10,823 bases of DNA from an uncultured Clostridium sp. (GCA_946497905.1 CAMMMI010000063.1:1-10823); one strand, 5' to 3'. Counted from the stretch's first letter, positions 1 through 5,565 are shown. Notes: generated by a model from the letters alone, not told the origin. A program made the numbers and translations.

Positions 1-51
1 TCAAATAGTTTGACCGTGAGTAAAAGGCGAATACCTAGACATAAGAGATAA
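1..51 (+). other. Window-edge open frame, unidentified
   Basis: A plus-strand frame is open from the window edge and ends at TAA 49-51. Its last residues are very basic (VSKRRIPRHKR). This stretch is richer in G+C and in codons such as ACC, GTG, AGG and CGA than its surroundings, which could mean the end of a gene of different origin. Sixteen codons are too few to establish coding. The minus strand also has short open frames here (one reads RYSPFTHGQTI before a stop), so even the strand is uncertain. I do not recognise the product. Confidence 0.2.
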
Positions 52-67
52 GTACTCTTTTCATATT

Positions 68-286
68 TTACTTAACATTATCGAAAACTTCAATTCCTAA
101 TATTTCTATTATAGTTCCATTCTCGTACATAGTTTCTAAATTCCCTGTTAATCTATGAACATTTGATATTTTATAAAGTACTGCTCTATATTCGACTGTT
201 CCACCATCATTTAAGTGCATAGGTATTGGTATTAATAAAATCAATAAAATAGCCATTATTATATATATTATTGTTTTCTTTTGCAT
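68..286 (-). CDS. Small membrane-anchored conserved hypothetical protein (72 aa)
   Basis: The 72-residue product begins with a short basic N-terminus and one strongly hydrophobic segment (about residues 6-22, ending PIPMHLNDGG). A polar domain follows (VEYRAVLYKISNVHRL, then IIEILGIEVFDN). The layout is that of a signal-anchored protein with a small extracytoplasmic domain. The ATG is preceded at a good distance by AGGTGAT, which supports the start. The 'DGGTVEY..A.LYK' pattern resembles small hypothetical proteins I have seen in clostridial genomes, but I know of no assigned function. It is co-directional with the small membrane protein at 386-547, and the two may form a pair. No catalytic motif is visible. 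Confidence 0.7.
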   Translation of the reverse strand: MQKKTIIYIIMAILLILLIPIPMHLNDGGTVEYRAVLYKISNVHRLTGNLETMYENGTIIEILGIEVFDNVK

Positions 287-385
287 ACTATCACCTACAA
301 TTCTTTATACAGATATTTAATTTGTAATTAAAATTTCAATACAAAAAAGTAGTTATCTTTAATAAGTGCTTTTTGGAAAATGGAT

Positions 386-547
386 TTATTTGTTTTCTCC
401 TGAATCTTCATTATAATAGGTAAAATCGTAATTACCTAAATATTCATATACTTGGTTTTTTAATTTTAAATATTTAACTGTTACAAAAGAAAGTAACACC
501 ATTAAAATAATGATAATTCCCAAAAAAATTTTATTTAATTTATTCAT
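386..547 (-). CDS. Small single-pass membrane protein (53 aa)
   Basis: I chose the ATG whose complement is 545-547. It follows a strong purine-rich ribosome-binding site (AAGGGGGGATT, 7-8 bases upstream). A longer in-frame reading to 634 has no such signal and is probably not used. The protein has a basic N-terminus (MNKLNK), one transmembrane helix of about 20 residues (IFLGIIIILMVLLSFVTV), and a polar tail rich in Tyr, Asp and Glu (YLGNYDFTYYNEDSGENK). It is probably a membrane-anchored peptide. It lies about 100 bases upstream of the 72-aa membrane protein on the same strand. No family is recognised and no function is proposed. Confidence 0.55.
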   Translation of the reverse strand: MNKLNKIFLGIIIILMVLLSFVTVKYLKLKNQVYEYLGNYDFTYYNEDSGENK

Positions 548-709
548 ACAAAATCCCCCCTTTTTGATTATATTATCATTAACATTGTTTAAATATATAT
601 TTTCAAGCATTAATATTAAACTTAAATTATTCACAAATTTTTACTTATGCAAAGTAGCCTGGCATAATGAATGCTGGTGGTACATTTTTATAAAATTTTA
701 TTATATATC

Positions 710-739
710 TTGACTTTTTACTTATAAATACATTATAAT
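710..739 (+). promoter_or_regulatory. Sigma-A-type promoter of a candidate small RNA
   Basis: TTGACT (710-715), an 18-bp spacer and a consensus TATAAT (734-739) predict a start near 746. No protein gene lies downstream on this strand; the transcript would end at the terminator near 831. Confidence 0.65.
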
Positions 740-745
740 AAGTAT

Positions 746-834
746 AGGAAATGGAGAAACCACAAAGGTGGTTGCCTCGAATATGATATGGAAAACACAT
801 CAAACTCGGCAAAGTTTTACAGATGTGTTTTTTT
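746..834 (+). ncRNA. Candidate small RNA (~89 nt) with terminator, convergent with a minus-strand transcript
   Basis: The predicted RNA starts about 7 bases after a consensus -10 and ends at a strong hairpin followed by a T run. It contains a 6-bp hairpin (758-763 with 768-773, loop AAAG). The terminator has a 10-bp stem (792-801 with 822-831) and a 20-base loop. TTGCC (772-776) can pair with GGCAA (808-812) inside the terminator loop, forming a pseudoknot. The RNA could also encode the 11-residue peptide MEKPQRWLPRI, but this has little support. No riboswitch class I know matches. Its 3' half would be antisense to the 3' end of the minus-strand transcript from 914, as in convergent type I toxin-antitoxin loci. 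Confidence 0.5.
792..834 (+). terminator. Bidirectional intrinsic terminator
   Basis: AAAACACATC (792-801) pairs with GATGTGTTTT (822-831), continuing into a T run to 834. The A run on the 5' side makes it usable in reverse as well, so it can end both the plus-strand small RNA and the minus-strand transcript. Confidence 0.7.
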
Positions 835-839
835 GTTGG

Positions 840-893
840 TTATTTTTGTTTGCTAATAATTACTACTAATGCAATAATTAAGGCAAACCACAT
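840..893 (-). CDS. Tiny hydrophobic peptide (17 aa), candidate type I toxin
   Basis: The reading ATG TGG TTT GCC through to TAA gives MWFALIIALVVIISKQK: one short, very hydrophobic helix with a basic tail. That is the general look of type I toxin peptides. A good minus-strand promoter lies just upstream, and a convergent small RNA lies downstream across a shared terminator. The weak point is the start. The AGGAAATGAG purine stretch sits about 12-15 bases before this ATG, and another ATG within it opens only a nine-codon frame. I see no homology that confirms a toxin, so this is an architectural inference. Confidence 0.35.
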   Translation of the reverse strand: MWFALIIALVVIISKQK

Positions 894-921
894 CTGCGTA
901 TTCTCATTTCCTATGTCAATT

Positions 922-950
922 ATTTTACAATATTATTTTTATTTTGTCTA
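922..950 (-). promoter_or_regulatory. Promoter of the minus-strand convergent transcript
   Basis: Read on the minus strand, TAGACA (complement 945-950), a 17-bp spacer and TAAAAT (complement 922-927) predict a start near 914. The transcript would open with ATAGGAAATGAGAA, almost identical to the first bases of the plus-strand small RNA (ATAGGAAATGGAGAA, from 744). Confidence 0.6.
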
Positions 951-1028
951 TAATTTTCATTAAATTTATAAATGCATTTTTAACCTACAAGGCAAATTAC
1001 TATCTTTCAATATGATTATATCATATAA

Positions 1029-1059
1029 TTGTATGAAAAAAAGCAATTTTCTTATACAA
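1029..1059. terminator. A/T-rich hairpin, possible terminator
   Basis: TTGTAT (1029-1034) pairs with ATACAA (1054-1059), and GAAAA (1035-1039) pairs with TTTTC (1047-1051), leaving a two-base bulge. It lies downstream of the tRNA operon on the minus strand and may act as a second terminator there. Confidence 0.35.
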
Positions 1060-1060
1060 T

Positions 1061-1087
1061 AAAAAAAGCCAATAATCAAGCTATTTT
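1061..1087 (-). terminator. Probable terminator of the tRNA operon
   Basis: On the minus strand a short stem (AAATAGC against GCTTTTT, one mismatch, 10-base loop) runs straight into seven Ts, shortly after the tRNA-Thr 3' end. The stem is weak but the position and T run fit. Confidence 0.5.
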
Positions 1088-1109
1088 GCAAGACTACTGA
1101 CCTTCATAA

Positions 1110-1186
1110 TGGAGCCACTTATCCGATTCGAACGGATGACCCTCGCATTACAAGTGCGATGCTCTGGCCAACTGAGCTAAAGTGGC
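1110..1186 (-). tRNA. tRNA-Thr (anticodon TGT)
   Basis: The cloverleaf reads on the minus strand. The acceptor arms are GCCACTT and AAGTGGC, the D-arm region is AGCTCAGTTGG, the anticodon loop is CTTGTAA with anticodon TGT (reads ACA), the T-loop is TTCGAAT, and the encoded 3' end is TCCA. It is the last of three tRNA genes in one direction and decodes a threonine codon common in this AT-rich sequence. Confidence 0.93.
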
Positions 1187-1199
1187 ATATATTAAATTT

Positions 1200-1274
1200 T
1201 GGTGACCCGTACGGGAATCGAACCCATGTCTCCGCCGTGAAAGGGCGGTGTCTTAACCGCTTGACCAACGGGCC
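1200..1274 (-). tRNA. tRNA-Glu (anticodon TTC)
   Basis: On the minus strand the gene begins GGCCCGTTGGTCAAGCGGTT, has an anticodon stem CCGCC/GGCGG around loop CTTTCAC (anticodon TTC, reads GAA), a T-loop TTCGATT and an encoded CCA. It is the middle gene of the Lys-Glu-Thr operon. Confidence 0.93.
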
Positions 1275-1283
1275 TTATATATA

Positions 1284-1318
1284 AAGAACTAAATAATTTT
1301 CTTAATTATTTAGTTCTT
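1284..1318 (-). repeat. Perfect 15-bp inverted repeat between tRNA genes
   Basis: AAGAACTAAATAATT (1284-1298) and its exact complement (1304-1318) flank a five-base loop (TTCTT), starting two bases after the tRNA-Lys CCA. On the transcribed strand no T run follows, so it is more likely a processing or spacing hairpin in the tRNA precursor than a terminator. Confidence 0.7.
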
Positions 1319-1319
1319 A

Positions 1320-1395
1320 TGGTGAGCTATCCGCGACTCGAACGCGGGACAACTTGATTAAAAGTCAAGTGCTCTACCACCTGAGCTAATAGCCC
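1320..1395 (-). tRNA. tRNA-Lys (anticodon TTT)
   Basis: On the minus strand the gene begins GGGCTATTAGCTCAGGTGG. It has anticodon stem CTTGA/TCAAG around loop CTTTTAA (anticodon TTT, reads AAA), a TTCGAGT T-loop, the 3' arm ATAGCTC and an encoded ACCA. It is the first gene of the three-tRNA operon. AAA is the dominant lysine codon in the neighbouring genes. Confidence 0.93.
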
Positions 1396-1425
1396 AAAAC
1401 ACTATTGCATTAACAATGCTTTTAT

Positions 1426-1454
1426 ATATTACAATATTTTTGGATAAATGTCAA
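1426..1454 (-). promoter_or_regulatory. Promoter of the Lys-Glu-Thr tRNA operon
   Basis: On the minus strand a perfect TTGACA (complement 1449-1454), a 17-bp spacer and TAATAT (complement 1426-1431) lie about 30 bases before tRNA-Lys. A small GCATT/AATGC hairpin lies in the leader. Confidence 0.8.
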
Positions 1455-1520
1455 TACTTTTCTTGAAAAATATTAAAACTTTTTGTCTTTTTTGTGAATT
1501 TTTGTTATTTTTCAAATTTT

Positions 1521-1584
1521 GTTTATATAATCAATACCAAAAATTCTATATTTTTATAAATTGTTTAATATTGATTATATAAAC
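1521..1584. repeat. Perfect 16-bp inverted repeat with 32-bp spacer
   Basis: GTTTATATAATCAATA (1521-1536) is exactly complemented by 1569-1584. The 32-base spacer contains a smaller AAAAAT/ATTTTT hairpin. The element fills the gap between the DUF1858 gene and the tRNA operon promoter. It may form a compound terminator for DUF1858 or be the remnant of a tiny mobile element. No gene is seen in 1396-1615. Confidence 0.75.
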
Positions 1585-1615
1585 TTCTCTATATTATATA
1601 AAATAAATTACAATA

Positions 1616-1801
1616 TTATTTATTTATTTTTTCTAAAACTTCTTCAACATCTAACCCATGTACCTCACATGCTTCTTCCAATGTCTCCATTTGCGAAGCC
1701 GGACATCCCAAACAATGCATTCCTATTTCTAATAATATTTCTGCTTTTTCTGGTGTTCTTTCTAATATTTCACCAATTCTAGTATCTTTATTATATGTCA
1801 T
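1616..1801 (-). CDS. DUF1858 protein (redox-disulfide domain)
   Basis: This 61-residue protein matches the DUF1858 family, also described as a hybrid-cluster-protein-associated redox disulfide domain. It opens with TRIGEILERTPEKAEILLEIGMHCLGCP, and the CLGC motif lies at about residues 30-33. The two cysteines suggest a disulfide or metal-dependent redox or sensing role; the precise role of the family is not established. Its length is normal for a stand-alone member. The ATG follows AGGAGG at a good spacing, and a divergent promoter overlapping that of the type IV secretion group lies upstream. Nothing nearby names a partner. Confidence 0.92.
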   Translation of the reverse strand: MTYNKDTRIGEILERTPEKAEILLEIGMHCLGCPASQMETLEEACEVHGLDVEEVLEKINK

Positions 1802-1848
1802 AATTTTTCCTCCTATTTTTATAAAAATTTTTATTATTTTCTAATTTT

Positions 1849-1877
1849 AGCATATTTTTTAAAAAAAGTATAGACAA
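1849..1877 (-). promoter_or_regulatory. Promoter of the DUF1858 gene
   Basis: On the minus strand TTGTCT (complement 1872-1877), a 17-bp spacer and TATGCT (complement 1849-1854). Its -35 overlaps the -35 of the opposite promoter by five bases. Confidence 0.6.
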
Positions 1878-1899
1878 ATTAAAAAAAATGTTATATATT
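1871..1899 (+). promoter_or_regulatory. Promoter of the type IV secretion-like operon
   Basis: TAGACA (1871-1876), a 17-bp spacer and TATATT (1894-1899) predict a start near 1906. The leader is very short before the ribosome-binding site at 1909-1920. Confidence 0.55.
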
Positions 1900-1923
1900 A
1901 TGGAAACGTAAGGTGGTGATTTT

Positions 1924-2070
1924 ATTCTAAAGCTAATTGATTTATTTTTTATATCTTTTATTATTAATCTTTTAATAACTTTATATTCATTATATACTTA
2001 TTTTGATATATTTATTTTTCACAATTTACAAGGTTCTAAATTGAAAATCAAAAAAAATTCATTTAAATAA
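1924..2070 (+). CDS. Small membrane peptide (48 aa), apparent ATT start
   Basis: The frame from ATT 1924 to TAA 2068 encodes one long hydrophobic region (LFFISFIINLLITLYSLY) and a basic tail (KLKIKKNSFK). It is preceded by TAAGGTGGTGAT (1909-1920), an 11/12 match to the full anti-Shine-Dalgarno complement, placed exactly where a start at 1924 is expected. No ATG or TTG gives this frame, and the GTG in the ribosome-binding site stops after four codons. The stop codon abuts the ribosome-binding site of the next gene (2071-2076), which indicates an operon. It is probably an accessory membrane protein of the secretion-like group. I recognise no family. Confidence 0.5.
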   Translation: MLKLIDLFFISFIINLLITLYSLYTYFDIFIFHNLQGSKLKIKKNSFK

Positions 2071-2081
2071 AGGAGGTCATT

Positions 2082-3804
2082 ATTTTTAAATTTTTAAAAC
2101 GTTTTTTGTTTATATTCATTTTGTTAATAATTTCTAGTTTTTTTATTTTCAAATTGTTTTATCCAATTTATACATCGCAAGAAGTTATAATTACTTATGG
2201 AATTAGACCTTTTGACATTTGCTCAAAAAATCCAGAACTTTGGAAATATATAAAAATATCATATATTATCACATTTATATTTTCAAATATCATAATAAAT
2301 AATTTCTTGTATTCAAAAATATCTAAATTATCAAATAGTGCATTGTTAAAATTTAAGAGAAAAAAAGATAAAAAAAATATTTCATCTAAATTTGATTCTT
2401 CTAAATTATCGCTTTTAATAGGATATGACTCAGAAAATAATACAAATATATCAATCCCAGAATCAGGATTATATCAAAATTTTTTAATAACAGGGACTAT
2501 AGGTTCTCGGGAAAACCTCTAGTGTAATGTATCCTTTTACTAAACAATTTTTTGAATATAATTTTAACAACAAAGAAAATAAAGTTGGAATGTTAATTCT
2601 TGATGTTAAAGGTAATTTCTATAAACAAGTACGAGCCTATGCACAAGAATTTAACCTTTTGGATGATTTGATTGTTATCGAATTAAATTCTAATACATAC
2701 TATAATCCTTTACACAAACCTAATTTAAAACCACAAATTTTAGCTAATCGTTTGAAAACTATTCTTACTTTATTTTCAGAAAATAACACTGAATCTTTTT
2801 GGTTGGATAAAGCAGAACAAATATTAACTGAATGTATTAAACTTTGTAGATTATATAATAATGGATATGTTACTTTTTTGGAACTTCATAAATTAATTAC
2901 ACTACCAGAATATTATAAAGAAAAAGTTAAAACTTTGCGTGAACTTTTTATATCTTCAAAATTCTCTAAAAATGAAATATATGAATTAAATTCTAGTTTG
3001 AATTTTTTTCAAAAGGAATTTGAAAATTTAGATCCTAGAACAAAAGGTATATTAGTTTCTGAAATAACTAGAATTACTAATACTTTTGTATCAGACTATG
3101 ATGTAGTTTCTACTTTTTGTTCCCCTAAAGAAAAATTAAATTTTAATGGTTTTGAAGAGGTTATTCAAAATGGTAAAATTGTTGTTCTTAATATGAATAT
3201 TTCTGAATATAATTTGCTTTCAAAAATTATAGCAGCTTATATGAAACTCGATTTTCAAACAGAAGTTATCTCTAATTTGTCTAAAGAAAAAATCAATACA
3301 TCTGTTTTTATATGTGATGAATATGATAAATATGCAACAAAAACTGATGGCGACTTCTTTTCTCTTAGTAGAGAAGCTAAATGTATTAATATAGTAAGTA
3401 CTCAAAGTTATTCTTCAATAAAATCAACAATAAAAGATGAAGCAACAGTTAAAGTAATAATCCAAAATTTAATAAACAAAATTTGGTTTAGAACAGATGA
3501 TATTTTTACTATCGAAGAAGCTCAAAAACAATTAGGGAAAGAAGATAAAGAAAAATTTTCTAAAACTATATCTGAAAATGCAAAAGAAACTAATTTTAGC
3601 TATATAACCAACACTTTTAACTCTCAAAATTCTAGTATTTCTGAAACTTTTAGCTCTTATACTCAAAATGATTATATATATGAAAGTAACTTTTTTACAC
3701 AAAAATTAGAAACTTTCACCGCTCTTACTTTTTTATCTGATGGAAGAAAAATTTTTCCACCTTTAAAATTAAAAATGTTCCCATATTTTGAAAAGAAAGG
3801 ATGA
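2082..3804 (+). CDS. VirD4/TraG-type coupling ATPase, requires +1 frameshift (573 aa if joined)
   Basis: VirD4/TraG-family ATPases couple DNA or protein substrates to a type IV secretion channel at the inner membrane. Two N-terminal membrane segments (about residues 10-30 and 62-80) precede Walker A. The 0 frame reads TGTIGS, then CGG at 2508 and a stop at 2520. Skipping C2508 gives TGTIGSGKT (residues 137-145) and continues to 3804. The rest is typical of the family: LILDVKG after Walker A, Walker B VFICDEYDK (D412, E413), and the SREAKCINIVSTQ segment (Q441). The best start is ATT 2082, five bases after AGGAGG, giving a basic N-terminus (FKFLKRF); the alternative TTG 2106 is 30 bases away from it. 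Downstream codon use and motifs show no decay, so I favour recoding over a pseudogene. Confidence 0.85.
2490..2522 (+). promoter_or_regulatory. Candidate +1 recoding site 1 (P-loop of the VirD4/TraG gene)
   Basis: The 0-frame codons are ACA GGG ACT ATA GGT TCT CGG GAA AAC CTC TAG. Dropping C2508 gives GGT TCT GGG AAA ACC, the P-loop G-S-G-K-T. An AGGGA (2492-2496) lies 11 bases before the C. AGGTT/AACCT (2501-2505, 2514-2518) could form a small hairpin holding the site in its loop; that hairpin is not present at site 2. Confidence 0.7.
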
Positions 3805-3808
3805 TTAA

Positions 3809-4156
3809 ATGAAGGATTTTTTTTATAAAAAATATATTTTTTGTATTTTATTTTTAATCTTATTTTTTATTATTTTTATATTCTCTTTTTCTGAAAATTC
3901 TTTTGCATTAGGTGATCCTAAAATAGTTAGTAAAATAAATGATGCATTTGAAGATATAGAAAGTTGGCTTTTAAAAATAGCTACTCCAGCAGCTGCTGTC
4001 GCTGTTGGTACTGGTGTATTTATGAAAAAGTTTAGTTTTGGTGATGAAGAAAAAATTAGAACTGGTAAAAAACTTATAAAAGGTTCATTATTTTCTTATG
4101 CATTCATTTTGGCAATAGATTTAATACTATCTGCTATTAAATCTTTAATATCTTAA
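3809..4156 (+). CDS. VirB2/TrbC-type pilin-like protein (115 aa)
   Basis: The protein has the layout of type IV secretion pilin subunits. A long signal-like hydrophobic segment (about residues 8-28) ends near SFALGDPK. A second hydrophobic stretch rich in small residues follows (ATPAAAVAVGTGVFM, about 57-71), then a short charged loop (GDEEKIRTGKKLIKG), then a C-terminal helix. Members of this family are small inner-membrane proteins that assemble into a pilus or channel stalk. The ATG at 3809 follows AAAGAAAGGA and lies four bases after the coupling-ATPase stop, so the two are co-transcribed. The assignment rests on architecture and context, not on a catalytic signature. Confidence 0.75.
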   Translation: MKDFFYKKYIFCILFLILFFIIFIFSFSENSFALGDPKIVSKINDAFEDIESWLLKIATPAAAVAVGTGVFMKKFSFGDEEKIRTGKKLIKGSLFSYAFILAIDLILSAIKSLIS

Positions 4157-4166
4157 GGAGGTTTTC

Positions 4167-5045
4167 TTGGAGCAAACAAATAATATAACACAAACAATAA
4201 TAGATACAATAAATACTATTTTTGAAAATTTATTTAGTTCTATTGATAATAATTTATATTCTGTATTAGATGATATAACATTTATAAGTTCTGATATTTT
4301 ACATGATAAAAACTTTGAAAATATTTTTGGCACTAACACTACAAATGGAATTTTATTAATTGCAAATTCTTTATTACTTGCTTATATTTTATATTATGCT
4401 ATAAAATATTTGCTTTCACATTTAACATATATTGGAGTAGAAAATCCATCTAGTTTTATTATAAAGTTAATAATATTTGGTATTTTTATGAATTTTTCAT
4501 TTTTCTTATTATATTTACTATTAGATTTAAATTCAAATATTTCTTTAGCAATTAGGAATTTAGGTGAAAATTTATTTAATAAAAATATTTCTTTTTCTGA
4601 ATTGATAAATACTATAAATACTAATATGTCTATTTCTTCCTCTTCTATTAATATTTTCACTATTGATGGTTTAATTAAAGGAACACTGACATTATCACTT
4701 TTAAGTCTTGTTCTGTCTTATTCTTTTAGATATATTATGGTAAAAGTTTTTATTTTAATATCTCCTTTTGCTATTTTATCTTTATGTTTAAATAATACTT
4801 CTTGGTTTTTTAAGTCTTGGCTTCGTAATATTTTTTCTCTACTATTTATTCAAAACATAGTCTCATTAGTTCTTCTTATATTATTTTCTATGGATTTTTC
4901 TTCTGATAATTTATTTTCTAAATTTATTTATATAGGAGGAATTTATGTATTAATAAAAGCAAATTCATTTGTTAGAGAATTTATTGGTGGAGTTTCCACA
5001 AATATTTCACAAGGTGCTAATAACATTTCAAAACTTAAAATTTAA
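4167..5045 (+). CDS. VirB6/TrbL-type polytopic membrane protein (292 aa)
   Basis: The start is TTG 4167, five bases after AGGAGG (4156-4161) and ten bases after the pilin stop. After an amphipathic N-terminus of about 60 residues there are at least five hydrophobic segments (about 60-82, 98-121, 170-210, 224-241, 250-263). A characteristic 'VKVFILISPFAILSLCL' stretch is followed by a WFKSWLRN loop, which resembles the segment preceding the last helices of VirB6/TrbL proteins. In type IV secretion systems this protein forms part of the inner-membrane channel. Position between pilin and PrgI genes matches Gram-positive conjugation clusters. Assignment is by topology, motif and order. Confidence 0.75.
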   Translation: MEQTNNITQTIIDTINTIFENLFSSIDNNLYSVLDDITFISSDILHDKNFENIFGTNTTNGILLIANSLLLAYILYYAIKYLLSHLTYIGVENPSSFIIKLIIFGIFMNFSFFLLYLLLDLNSNISLAIRNLGENLFNKNISFSELINTINTNMSISSSSINIFTIDGLIKGTLTLSLLSLVLSYSFRYIMVKVFILISPFAILSLCLNNTSWFFKSWLRNIFSLLFIQNIVSLVLLILFSMDFSSDNLFSKFIYIGGIYVLIKANSFVREFIGGVSTNISQGANNISKLKI

Positions 5046-5091
5046 AAATATGAATTTTTATTTTATCTAATTATTTTATATATTAATAAAG

Positions 5092-5155
5092 AAAGGAGTC
5101 TCTAAATATTACTATTTATATCAATTAACTAAATAGTAATATTTAAATATAAATT
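5092..5155 (+). promoter_or_regulatory. Hairpin between ribosome-binding site and start codon of the PrgI-like gene
   Basis: AAAGGAG (5092-5098) is the only good Shine-Dalgarno sequence here, but the ATG is at 5156. Between them lies a perfect 16-bp inverted repeat (5103-5118 with 5130-5145) with an 11-base loop. Folding would bring the two elements to an effective distance of about 14 bases. A six-codon ATT-initiated frame (5108-5128) lies within the hairpin. Confidence 0.65.
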
Positions 5156-5443
5156 ATGAAATTTATTTTCCCACAAAATTATAATTTTAAAAATAAACTT
5201 TTTGGTGTATTAGATTATAATACAGTTATTGCAAATATTATATGGGCTCTGCTTGTTTTTGCAATTATAAATATAATTTTTCAAAATTTAAATATTAAAA
5301 TTTTTTTATTTATTATTTTTTGTTTTCCCTTTTTACTTTTAAGTGTATTTGGCTTTAATGGTGAAAATATTTTATACGTTTTTTCATATATTTTTAAATT
5401 CTATATTAAACAAAAGATTTATTTTTATAATAAAATTTCTTGA
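5156..5443 (+). CDS. PrgI/VirB3-type membrane protein (95 aa)
   Basis: The N-terminus (MKFIFPQNYNFKNKLFGVLDYNTV) and two adjacent transmembrane helices (about 25-43 and 48-66), followed by a short basic tail with the YIFKFYIKQKIYFY stretch, fit PrgI-family proteins. In Gram-positive conjugation systems these occupy the VirB3 position and normally precede the VirB4 ATPase gene. Here no VirB4 follows: the TGA (5441-5443) overlaps the promoter of dnaD. Length is slightly below the usual for the family. Start choice is by ATG; the ribosome-binding site is separated from it by a hairpin. Confidence 0.7.
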   Translation: MKFIFPQNYNFKNKLFGVLDYNTVIANIIWALLVFAIINIIFQNLNIKIFLFIIFCFPFLLLSVFGFNGENILYVFSYIFKFYIKQKIYFYNKIS

Positions 5444-5468
5444 ATTTTTTGTCTAAAAAGAGTATAAT
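5440..5468 (+). promoter_or_regulatory. Promoter of dnaD-dnaC
   Basis: TTGAAT (5440-5445), a 17-bp spacer and consensus TATAAT (5463-5468). It overlaps the stop codon of the preceding gene, so dnaD-dnaC expression can be separate from the secretion group. Predicted start is near 5475. Confidence 0.7.
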
Positions 5469-5504
5469 TTGGTTTGCAATATAATTCAAATTGGAGTAAT
5501 AAAG

Positions 5505-5546
5505 TTGAAAGTTAATTACAATTATCTTACTAAATTTATGACTTGA
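5505..5546 (+). CDS. Possible 13-codon leader peptide upstream of dnaD
   Basis: TTG 5505 follows GGAG (5493-5496) by eight bases and opens a 13-residue frame (MKVNYNYLTKFMT) ending at TGA 5544, next to the dnaD ribosome-binding site (AAAGGAATGAT). It could be a translated leader or chance; no sequence bias points to an attenuation mechanism. Confidence 0.25.
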   Translation: MKVNYNYLTKFMT

Positions 5547-5565
5547 GAAAGGAATGATTTAAAAA

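Noticed and set aside
510..713. Plus-strand open frame opposite the 53-aa protein
   Set aside because: It lacks a ribosome-binding site and overlaps a better-supported minus-strand gene; its translation is low-complexity.
746..834. Known riboswitch (fluoride, preQ1, guanidine, tetrahydrofolate) or SRP/6S RNA
   Set aside because: I could not match the conserved cores of these classes, and no gene follows on the same strand for a riboswitch to control.
1521..1584. CRISPR repeat or insertion-sequence end
   Set aside because: Only one pair of arms is present, with no spaced direct repeats, transposase or cas gene in the window.
1561..1782. Plus-strand open frame opposite DUF1858
   Set aside because: It is the antisense shadow of a clearly recognised DUF1858 gene.
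2527..3804. Independent gene starting at ATG 2527 (MYPFTKQF)
   Set aside because: It has no ribosome-binding site and would begin just after the P-loop, losing GKT. The upstream frame supplies the missing family N-terminus once C2508 is skipped.
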